This document shows positions 46,321 to 53,548 of a DNA stretch of 64,000 bases, piece by piece. Numbering within the stretch: position 1 is the first letter of the stretch; each line of letters opens with the position of its first letter. The stretch comes from CAMCXT01 sp040403315 (GTDB lineage: Bacteria; Bacteroidota; Bacteroidia; M30B66). The notes below the pieces were generated by a model that was not told the origin of the DNA, did not search any database, and saw only the letters and a list, made by a program, of their open reading frames with translations. A program made the translations under genes and the position numbers. The stretch covers positions 124,001 through 188,000 of the forward strand of contig JBBAKX010000002.1 in assembly GCA_040403315.1 (NCBI GenBank), written 5' to 3'.

Positions 46321-46908
46321 ATGTTAAGATTAAAAACGGAGACAGATCCACGATGGGCCGATCTTGCCAGTAAAGATTTAGAAGAAATACTCACCGATCA
46401 CGCGTTCTGTGAGCAGAAAGCTGCATCTACAGCAATTTCATTGATAGTAAAATTCCCAGATTATCCTGAACTGGTTACCGAAATGTCGGCATTAGTCAGG
46501 GAAGAAATGGAGCATTTTCAGCGTGTTCATGAAATAATACTGAAACGAGGTTATACATTAGGGCGTGAACGCAAGGATGAATATGTGAATGAATTGCTCA
46601 GTTTTGTAAGAAAAGATGCATCCCGAATAGTGAATTTAGTAGAGAAATTGCTGTTCTCTGCAATGATTGAAGCACGGAGTTGTGAACGATTCCGGGTATT
46701 GAGTGAAAATATTGAAGATGCTGAACTATCAGCATTCTATAGAGAATTGATGGCAAGCGAAGCAGGGCATTATACCTTGTTTTTAACACTCGCGCGTAAA
46801 TTTGGTATTCCAGAAGGCGTAGACGTTGACAAACGTTGGAGAGAATTTATAGAATTCGAAGCCGAGTTGATAAAACGTTACGAAAGCAGAGCTAGAATCC
46901 ACGGTTAA
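46321..46908 (+). CDS. miaE: tRNA-(ms2io6A)-hydroxylase-like diiron protein (MiaE family)
   Basis: 195 residues, ferritin-like four-helix bundle. LKTETDPRWADLASKDLEEI, DHAFCEQKAASTAISLIVKF, REEMEHFQRVHEIILKRGYT and MASEAGHYTLFLTLARKFG carry the Glu/His iron ligands (CEQKA, EEMEHF, ARSCERF, SEAGHY) of MiaE. Hydroxylates the isopentenyl group of modified A37 in tRNA. Intact, monocistronic; followed by the non-coding repeat region. Confidence 0.88.
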   Translation: MLRLKTETDPRWADLASKDLEEILTDHAFCEQKAASTAISLIVKFPDYPELVTEMSALVREEMEHFQRVHEIILKRGYTLGRERKDEYVNELLSFVRKDASRIVNLVEKLLFSAMIEARSCERFRVLSENIEDAELSAFYRELMASEAGHYTLFLTLARKFGIPEGVDVDKRWREFIEFEAELIKRYESRARIHG

Positions 46909-46933
46909 AATACTTATAAGTAAAATCTATTTT

Positions 46934-47062
46934 GTTTGGGCGTACCCCACAACCAAGCTTTTTCTGGGCTTGGTTGTGGGTCGCGCTATTCGTTACAAGC
47001 ATTTGCCCTTTCCCGAAACGTACAAGGGCAAATGGCTTTCCACTACTATCGCTCACGCTGGC
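46934..47062 (+). repeat. interspersed two-hairpin palindromic element
   Basis: GGGCGTACCCC opening, a perfect 13-bp hairpin CCCACAACCAAGC (46946-46958) / GCTTGGTTGTGGG (46968-46980), a box TCGCGCTATTCGTTACAAGC, a second 9-bp hairpin TTTGCCCTT (47002-47010) / AAGGGCAAA (47024-47032), then TTTCCACTACTATCGCTCAC. The layout matches the element at 58156-58240. Similar intergenic elements are frequent in Bacteroidota as I recall; I cannot give a name. Confidence 0.7.
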
Positions 47063-47210
47063 CTCACGAACCAATTCCGAATTTGAAGTTGATGATAAGC
47101 AATATAATTGCGATCTATCATTCCTTATAGTCGTAGCTCTAGCAAAAGAGGAAGCTGTTATCTTTTTGTTTTGAATGCACCTTTCACAATTGTTAAATCA
47201 TTATGGGAAA

Positions 47211-47500
47211 AGCTAACTGAAAATTAACGTTCAATCAATTACACAGTAAATACAAATATCAATACAATTAATAAGTCAGTTTCAGAAACCGAGTTGATAA
47301 ATAAATTTGGATTTCATTTAATTTTTTCTTTGGGGATTTTACCCAATACTATCCCCTACCCAGTTACAATTTAAAGAATTTCGAGCTTAGTTGAAATAGA
47401 TTTATTTCAATTTGGGATGATATTTTTAAACGTCGATGTTAATTATATCATGGCTATACATTTTGGCAAGGCTAATTAATCTTAAAAATCAACAGGAACA
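47211..47500. repeat. 290-bp tandem repeat, unit 1
   Basis: Starts AGCTAACTGAAAATTAACG. Nearly identical to unit 2 (few differences, mostly in the last 30 bases). Contains the 71-base conserved core at about 47293-47363 with TTTGGGGATTTTACCCAATA then CTATCCCCTACCC, which can form GGGGAT/ATCCCC. No ORF above background. Confidence 0.85.
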
Positions 47501-47790
47501 AGCTAACTGAAAATTAACGTTCAATCAATTACACAGTAAATACAAATATCAATACAATTAATAAGTCAGTTTCAGAAACCGAGTTGATAAATAAATTTGG
47601 ATTTCATTTAATTTTTTCTTTGGGGATTTTACCCAATACTATCCCCTACCCAGTTACAATTTAAAGAATTTCGAGCTTAGTTGAAATAGATTTATTTCAA
47701 TTTGGGATGATATTTTTAAACGTCGATGTTAATTAAATCATGGCTATACATTTTGGAATAGCTATATCTTTTAAAAACCCAGCAGGAACA
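47501..47790. repeat. 290-bp tandem repeat, unit 2
   Basis: Direct head-to-tail copy of unit 1 at an exact 290-base period, including the same core (about 47583-47653) and the flanking TTATTTCAATTTGGGATGAT. Recent duplication. Confidence 0.85.
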
Positions 47791-47945
47791 GACTAAAAAA
47801 CAACTCAACTTCAATCAAGATAAAGAATAAGTAAAAATTAAATTCTATTTATGGGTCAATTTCATGAACCAAGTTGATAAATAAATTTGGATTTCATTTG
47901 ATTTTTTCTTTGGGGATTTTACCCAATACTATCCCCTACCCAGTA
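47791..47945. repeat. 290-bp repeat, partial diverged unit 3
   Basis: The core (47873-47944) keeps one mismatch over 71 bases at exactly the expected phase (580 from unit 1), while its left flank has drifted to roughly two-thirds identity and its right flank is unrelated or nearly so. The rest of the spacer 47946-48166 is very AT-rich with nothing I can name. Confidence 0.7.
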
Positions 47946-48166
47946 GTGAATTTAAAATAAAATTTGATATATGTCAATTCTAAAATCCCTATTTTAATTA
48001 AAACTTCAAACAAGGTTGTTAATTAAATATTTTCGATAAAATAATTGTTTGCTAAAAACAATAAAACCCGAGACTAATAAACAATTTTAAAATTAATCTA
48101 AGCCTACTATATAAATAAACAATTTAAGCTGAGAATATTAACCGACAATAACTGTTTCTTGCCATT

Positions 48167-48508
48167 CTATTTCACAGCCATTCCGTATCCAATATATTTC
48201 CATCGATCAAGGCAAACTTTATTCAAAATTAAATTATCAATAAAAGAGAAACTATTCCGTTGGTTCTCATTCCTTCCCAAGGCACACAAAATACCGGTGA
48301 CTTTTATTTCAAATGACAAAAAATCTTGAAGAAAACTTCTCAATTCCTCTATTGTTAAGTATCCCAAAGTACTTCCCCAATTTACATAACGTTTTCTCAA
48401 AGCTTGATAAAGAGGAGAGGCAATTAGATTTGCTGCATAAATCCTACATTTAAACTTTAAAAATTTGCAATGGTAACGTCCGATATCAACAGCTATATCT
48501 TGCAGCAA
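48167..48508 (-). CDS. possible small protein, family unknown
   Basis: 113-codon minus-strand ORF with plausible protein character (LASPLYQALRKRYVNW-like helices, RSFLQDFLSFEIKVTGILCA, VCLDRWKYIGYGMAVK). I recognise no family. Its 5' end overlaps the 5' end of the DUF1801 gene on the other strand by about 40 bases, so one start is probably wrong or this ORF is spurious. Confidence 0.3.
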   Translation of the reverse strand: MLQDIAVDIGRYHCKFLKFKCRIYAANLIASPLYQALRKRYVNWGSTLGYLTIEELRSFLQDFLSFEIKVTGILCALGRNENQRNSFSFIDNLILNKVCLDRWKYIGYGMAVK

Positions 48509-48834
48509 AAACTGATATTCAAGACAAATTGCAGTGTTTACGTAAAGCTATTATTGAGATTGCGCCACTTGCCACTGAGAAAATTTCCTATGCTATGCCT
48601 ACATTTTATCTCAACGGCAACTTAGTTCATTTCGCTGCTTACAAAAACCATATTGGATTTTATCCGGCACCATCAGGAATTACCAATTTTGTTGATGAAT
48701 TAAAAGACTTCAAAACATCCAAAGGAGCTATCCAATTTCCAAACGATAAACCATTGCCTATTGAACTTATTCAAAAAATTGTAGCCTTTAGGGTAAATGA
48801 AAACTTAAAGAAAAATCATGAAGATCACTTGTGA
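48470..48834 (+). pseudogene. DUF1801/YdhG-family protein, one frameshift near the N-terminus
   Basis: The conserved body (KISYAMPTFYLNGNLVHFAA, YKNHIGFYPAPSG, SKGAIQFPNDKPLP) is intact but lacks a start in its own frame. ATG 48470 in the neighbouring frame gives MVTSDINSYILQQ, and adding one A to the A5 run 48507-48511 joins it to KTDIQDKLQCLRKAIIEI, the normal DUF1801 opening. Repaired length is about 121 residues. Overlaps the next gene by 17 bases. Cytosolic, function not established for the family. Confidence 0.75.
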
Positions 48835-49084
48835 AAACGGACACACATTCGAACGCAAATCAAATTGCATTGTTTGTCTTACCTGCACATCAGCAGCGCA
48901 TCGTGACCATCTTTTCCTCGGGCAATTTTTTGGTCCTACGCTAAGAGCTATTTATAATGCCGGATTAACCTCCCTGAAATCAGTCTTGGAACTCAATATT
49001 AAATCAATAGCAAAACTACATAGCATTGGAAAAACAACCATTTCAAAGATCGAGCAATTAAGAAAGAACGAAATTATACCTTGA
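48818..49084 (+). CDS. small zinc-ribbon / helix-hairpin-helix protein (RNAP alpha-CTD-like)
   Basis: 88 residues. N-terminal CENGHTFERKSNCIVCLTC is a zinc-ribbon-like cluster. C-terminal GPTLRAIYNAGLTSLKSVLE, LNIKSIAKLHSIGKTTISKI is a helix-hairpin-helix domain like the RNA polymerase alpha C-terminal domain. Genes of this type often follow DUF1801 genes, as here (17-base overlap). Probably binds nucleic acid; the role is not established. Confidence 0.7.
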   Translation: MKITCENGHTFERKSNCIVCLTCTSAAHRDHLFLGQFFGPTLRAIYNAGLTSLKSVLELNIKSIAKLHSIGKTTISKIEQLRKNEIIP

Positions 49085-49267
49085 GAAACTCAATTTTCAT
49101 TTGGATCAACGGAGTGAATGAATACATTTGCTTTTGTGTCAATACGACACTATATTTTTTAATTGTTAAGCCCAATTGTAAATTTTGCGAGAAGAACAAA
49201 TGAAGCCTAGGTTTCTTTTTGTTTCATCAACCTAAATCAGGATTTAAAACTTTTGAAATTCAATTCG

Positions 49268-51115
49268 ATGAGACTCATACAATATCTATTTCTTTTGTTG
49301 CCAGTTTTTGCCACAGCACAAAAGAACAAACAGAACCAAATCGCACGTATCGATCCCGCATTTTGGTGGGCAGGAATGAACAATCCGCAATTAGAATTAC
49401 TGGTTTACAATCCTCAAATAGCCAATTACAAAGCCAGTATTGATTATCCGGGGGTACGTTTGGTAAAACAAGATTCTGTTGAAAATAAAGATTACCTTTT
49501 TCTCACCTTGGTGCTTGACTCAAAAGTGCAGCCTGGACAATTTCCAATCACTTTCACTTTAGGAAAGAAAAAACTCACATATACCTACGAATTAAAAACA
49601 CGCAATAATCCTGAACGCGCAAAATCAAGAGGCGTGCGAACATCAGACTTTATCTACCTGATTATGCCTGATCGATTTGCCAATGGAGATCCTTCCAACG
49701 ACATCGTGAAAGGCACACAAGAGCCATCCATCAACCGAGATTCAATGTACTGGCGACATGGTGGAGACCTCCAAGGAATTGTCAATAAACTCGACTACCT
49801 AAACGATCTTGGTGTAACTGCGGTTTGGCTTAATCCAGCGCAGGAAAATGATCAACCAAAAACGTCTTATCACGGCTATGCAATCACCGACCATTACAAG
49901 ATTGATCCTCGCCTTGGAAGCAATGAAACCTACCTGAAATTTTCAGAAGAAACCCACAAACGCGGAATGAAAGTAGTCATGGATATCGTGCCTAACCACA
50001 TCGGAAACCGCCATTGGCTATTCAGAAATTTACCCGAAAAATCATGGGTGAACGAATGGAAGGAATTTACTCGAACCAACTACCGAGCGCCACTATTGAT
50101 GGATCCTTATGCCTCTCAGAATGAACTCAATTTGCTGAGTAAAGGATGGTTCGATTACCACATGCCCGATTTAAACCAAAGTAATCCGCACGTGGCAAAA
50201 TATCTCACCCAAAGCTACATTTGGTGGGCGGAATACGCTGGTGTCGACGATTTTAGAATCGATACTTATGCCTATCCCGACCAAAATTACATGGCACAGA
50301 TGACTGCTGATATCCTGCTCGAATACCCTGGAATGAATATGTTTGGAGAAATCTGGGAACACTCAGTTCCAATTCAAGCTTTCTTCGCAGAAAAATATAA
50401 ATCTCGTGGAAATTTCGATTCCAAGCTCCCATCGGTGCTCGATTTTCAGATTTACAAAGCCCTCAATGAAGCCCTCACCCGCCCTTTCGGTTGGACCGAT
50501 GGACTTTCGAAAATATACTACACAGTAGCTGAAGACGGCCTTTATGCCCATCCGATGCGCAACGTAACATTCCTCGACAACCACGATTTAAGCCGTTTTT
50601 ATTCTGTGGTTGGTGAAGACATCCGTAAATACAAAATGGGGCTCGGGTTTCTGCTCACGATGCGCGGAATTCCTTCTATGTATTACGGTACCGAAGTTTT
50701 GATGGCCGGTTTTTCAAATCCTGATGGATGGGTTAGAATGGATTTTAAAGGTGGCTGGATTAGTGATGCTTCCAATAAATTCGAAGCTTCGGGAAGAAAT
50801 GAAAAGGAAAATGATGCCTTCAATTTCACCAGAAAAATCGCCCAATGGCGGAAATTGAACACTGCAACTCAGAATGGAAAGATGATGCAATTCATCCCCG
50901 AAAAAAGCTTGTACGTGTATTTCCGATACGACCAACAATCAACTGTGATGGTGATCATGAACGCCAACGAAAAGTCTGAACCACTTCCAAATCCTGCCCG
51001 CTACGATGAATTATTAAAAGGAAAACGGAGCGGAACAGATGTGATCAATGGAGGTTCTACCAACCTCGATAAATTGGAAATTCAACCTTGGGAAATTAAA
51101 ATCATTCAATTCTGA
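49268..51115 (+). CDS. GH13 alpha-amylase family glycoside hydrolase (cyclomaltodextrinase/SusA-like), exported
   Basis: 615 residues from ATG 49268 (MRLIQYLFLLLPVFATAQ signal peptide). An N-terminal beta-sandwich (WWAGMNNPQLELLVYNPQIA) precedes the GH13 barrel. Conserved regions: YLIMPDRFANGD, MDIVPNHIGN, DDFRIDTYAYPD (nucleophile Asp), MFGEIWEH (acid Glu) and FLDNHDLSRF (transition-state Asp). Degrades maltodextrins or pullulan in the periplasm. No SusC/D pair nearby. Confidence 0.92.
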   Translation: MRLIQYLFLLLPVFATAQKNKQNQIARIDPAFWWAGMNNPQLELLVYNPQIANYKASIDYPGVRLVKQDSVENKDYLFLTLVLDSKVQPGQFPITFTLGKKKLTYTYELKTRNNPERAKSRGVRTSDFIYLIMPDRFANGDPSNDIVKGTQEPSINRDSMYWRHGGDLQGIVNKLDYLNDLGVTAVWLNPAQENDQPKTSYHGYAITDHYKIDPRLGSNETYLKFSEETHKRGMKVVMDIVPNHIGNRHWLFRNLPEKSWVNEWKEFTRTNYRAPLLMDPYASQNELNLLSKGWFDYHMPDLNQSNPHVAKYLTQSYIWWAEYAGVDDFRIDTYAYPDQNYMAQMTADILLEYPGMNMFGEIWEHSVPIQAFFAEKYKSRGNFDSKLPSVLDFQIYKALNEALTRPFGWTDGLSKIYYTVAEDGLYAHPMRNVTFLDNHDLSRFYSVVGEDIRKYKMGLGFLLTMRGIPSMYYGTEVLMAGFSNPDGWVRMDFKGGWISDASNKFEASGRNEKENDAFNFTRKIAQWRKLNTATQNGKMMQFIPEKSLYVYFRYDQQSTVMVIMNANEKSEPLPNPARYDELLKGKRSGTDVINGGSTNLDKLEIQPWEIKIIQF

Positions 51116-51140
51116 TTTATTTCCATTCTGATCCTTCAAC

Positions 51141-51713
51141 ATGGCAGGAAATTACATCAGCGATCAGCAATTCAAAAAACTGAATGCCACTTCCGAACCG
51201 CTTGAAAAAGCTGAATATGAAAACTGCACGTTCACGGATTGTTCCTTTGCAAACAGCGATTTCGGCGGATTACTTTTTTCCGATTGCACATTCATTGGCT
51301 GCGACCTGAGTATGGCAAATTTGTCGAACACTTCGTTTCGGGAAATCAAATTCAAAGATTGCAAATTGCTCGGCCTTCACTTCGAACATTGCAATCCATT
51401 TTTATTCGAAGCAAGTTTTTCAAGTTGCAATCTTAATCTGGCTTCATTCTTCAGGTTGAAAATGAAAAAAACAGCCTTTCAATCCTGCAATCTACGTGAA
51501 TGCGACTTCATCGAATGCGACCTCAGTATGGCAAGTTTTAATGACTCAGATTTGCTCGATGCCACGTTCGACAATACTATACTCGAAAAAGCAGATTTCC
51601 GAAATGCTCGATATTTTCAGATAGATCCTGAGTCGAACCACATCCGAAAGGCAAAATTCTCCTCCGACGGACTTTCAGGTTTGTTGATGAAATACGATTT
51701 AGAATTCGAATAA
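51141..51713 (+). CDS. pentapeptide-repeat protein
   Basis: 190 residues made largely of A(D/N)LxX-type pentapeptides (FTDCSFANSDFGGLLFSDCT, FIGCDLSMANLSNTSF, DLLDATFDNTILEKADFRNA). These fold as a right-handed quadrilateral beta-helix. Relatives of this length include Qnr/MfpA-like DNA mimics that protect gyrase, but similarity in repeat alone does not prove that role. Cytosolic. 25 bases after the amylase gene. Confidence 0.85.
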   Translation: MAGNYISDQQFKKLNATSEPLEKAEYENCTFTDCSFANSDFGGLLFSDCTFIGCDLSMANLSNTSFREIKFKDCKLLGLHFEHCNPFLFEASFSSCNLNLASFFRLKMKKTAFQSCNLRECDFIECDLSMASFNDSDLLDATFDNTILEKADFRNARYFQIDPESNHIRKAKFSSDGLSGLLMKYDLEFE

Positions 51714-51777
51714 TTATTCCTGTTCAAAGCAATAAATCATTCCTATTTCATCGCATTCTTATTCCTAACTTCGCTGC

Positions 51778-53016
51778 ATGAACACCCTATTTCGGGAAAA
51801 CATTCGTATGGCCTTGCTGTCGATCAAATCGCAGTCGCTGAGAACTTTTCTCACGATCATGATTATCGCACTCGGCATTAGTGCTTTAGTTGGAATCCTT
51901 ACAGCTATAGATGTAATCAAGGATTCAATCACCAACAATTTCACCACGATGGGCGCAAATACATTCAACATCCGAAACCGGAGTTCGAATGTGAGAATTG
52001 GTGGCGCTAGACAAAAACGAGAAGTGTTTCGAAGAATCAGCTACGACGAAGCAATCCGATTCAAAGAGGATTTCAAGTTTCCATCAAAAGTTGGTATTAC
52101 GTGCGTTGGTTCAAGAGCTGCAACCATTAAGCTTGGATCGCAGAAAACAAACCCCAATATTGCCATTTTTGGAGGTGATGAAAATTACCTGCTCACTGCT
52201 GGTTATGACCTCGAAGAAGGCCGGAATTTCTCCCCAAGAGAAATCGAATCTGGCGCCAATGTGGTCATCATCGGCAATGAAATTAAACTTCGCCTTTTCC
52301 CCAAACAATCTGCGATCGATAAGGTCGTAACACTCGGCGGACAAAAAGCTAAGGTGATTGGCGTCTTCAAGGAAAAAGGATCAAGTATTGGTTTTGGTGG
52401 AGATAAAATGGTTTTGCTCCCTGTTTTAAATGTTCGAAAAAACTTTGGTGGAAACGATATGTCGTTTGTGCTCAATGTACTTTCAATTACGCCCGAATTG
52501 CTCGACGCCACTACCGCTGAAGCGATCGGTTTATTCAGAAAAATCAGAAAGCTGGGAGTAAAAGAAAGACAGAATTTCGAGCTCACACGGTCTGATAATC
52601 TTTCCACTATGTTGATTGGGAATCTCAGTTATGTAACTATCGCAGCCACATTGATAGCCATTATTACATTGCTTGGAGCAGCCATTGGTTTAATGAACAT
52701 CATGTTGGTTTCTGTTACTGAACGAACCCGCGAAATTGGCGTGAGAAAAGCAATTGGCGCCACTTCGGAAAGTATAAGAAATCAATTCCTCATCGAAGCC
52801 GTGGTGATTTGCCAATTGGGCGGAGCATTCGGAATTGTTCTAGGTATTGCTATCGGAAACGCCGTTTCATTTTTCTTCGATCAAGGATTTGTAATTCCTT
52901 GGGTATGGATGATTCTAGCTGCAATACTTTGTTTTGTTGTTGGCCTACTTTCGGGATTGATTCCAGCAGTTAAAGCAGCCAAACTCGACCCTATTGATGC
53001 ACTCAGATTTGAGTGA
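51778..53016 (+). CDS. MacB/FtsX-type ABC transporter permease
   Basis: 412 residues. Four membrane segments in the usual 1+3 arrangement: N-terminal TFLTIMIIALGISALVGILT, a large periplasmic MacB core domain, then three segments with ATLIAIITLLGAAIGLMNIM, VTERTREIGVRKAIGATSES and LIPAVKAAKLDPIDALRFE. Moves lipoproteins, peptides or drugs outward or signals across the membrane. The partner ATPase gene is not in this window. Confidence 0.9.
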   Translation: MNTLFRENIRMALLSIKSQSLRTFLTIMIIALGISALVGILTAIDVIKDSITNNFTTMGANTFNIRNRSSNVRIGGARQKREVFRRISYDEAIRFKEDFKFPSKVGITCVGSRAATIKLGSQKTNPNIAIFGGDENYLLTAGYDLEEGRNFSPREIESGANVVIIGNEIKLRLFPKQSAIDKVVTLGGQKAKVIGVFKEKGSSIGFGGDKMVLLPVLNVRKNFGGNDMSFVLNVLSITPELLDATTAEAIGLFRKIRKLGVKERQNFELTRSDNLSTMLIGNLSYVTIAATLIAIITLLGAAIGLMNIMLVSVTERTREIGVRKAIGATSESIRNQFLIEAVVICQLGGAFGIVLGIAIGNAVSFFFDQGFVIPWVWMILAAILCFVVGLLSGLIPAVKAAKLDPIDALRFE

Positions 53017-53018
53017 TT

Positions 53019-53540
53019 TCATCTCTTTTGGTCTGCCCAAATTTCCATAGTAATTCGATATAACTTCCAAGGATTTCCATCCAAATGGTCATCCTTTTCG
53101 AAGGTCATCCCAATTTTGTCGAACACCCTAATCGAACCAAAATTTGAAGCATTTGCTCGACTGATAATCGACTTCAACTGCTTCTCCTCAAATCCATACT
53201 TCAAGCATTCTTTTGCGGCTTCAGTAGTGAAACCTTGATTCCAATAACGCTTAAAAATGCGGTAACCAATATCCACTTCAGCTTCGTTTGCCAAGTATTT
53301 CAAACCACACCAACCAATCAAATCACCAGTCGATTTTTCGACCATCACCAGCCTACCCAAGCCGTAATCTGCATATTGTCTGTATCCTTCAATCAGTGCC
53401 AAACTTTCACCTACACTCCGAAACGGGATATCACCGGTGTATCGAACAACTTCCTCATCCGCATTCAATAAAAAAAACACCAAGGCATCTTTCGACATGA
53501 ACTGCCGCAAGTAAAGTCTTGGTGTTTCTAAGGTTATCAT
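53019..53540 (-). CDS. GNAT-family N-acetyltransferase (RimJ-like)
   Basis: 173 residues from ATG 53540 (MITLETPRLYLRQF); the Met at 53561 would overlap the neighbouring T9SS gene and adds nothing conserved. GNAT_3 features: ETPRLYLRQF, DLIGWCGLKYLANEAEVDIG and YWNQGFTTEAAKECLKYGFE. Substrate unknown. Convergent with the MacB-like gene with 2 bases between stops. Confidence 0.88.
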   Translation of the reverse strand: MITLETPRLYLRQFMSKDALVFFLLNADEEVVRYTGDIPFRSVGESLALIEGYRQYADYGLGRLVMVEKSTGDLIGWCGLKYLANEAEVDIGYRIFKRYWNQGFTTEAAKECLKYGFEEKQLKSIISRANASNFGSIRVFDKIGMTFEKDDHLDGNPWKLYRITMEIWADQKR

Positions 53541-53548
53541 CTTTTGAG

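Noticed and set aside
47211..47945. Tandem repeats considered as a CRISPR array
   Set aside because: Unit length of 290 bases, near-identical 'spacers', only three copies and no cas genes nearby.
51141..51713. Naming the pentapeptide protein as a quinolone-resistance (Qnr) gene
   Set aside because: Only the generic repeat is shared; length and ends differ from Qnr.
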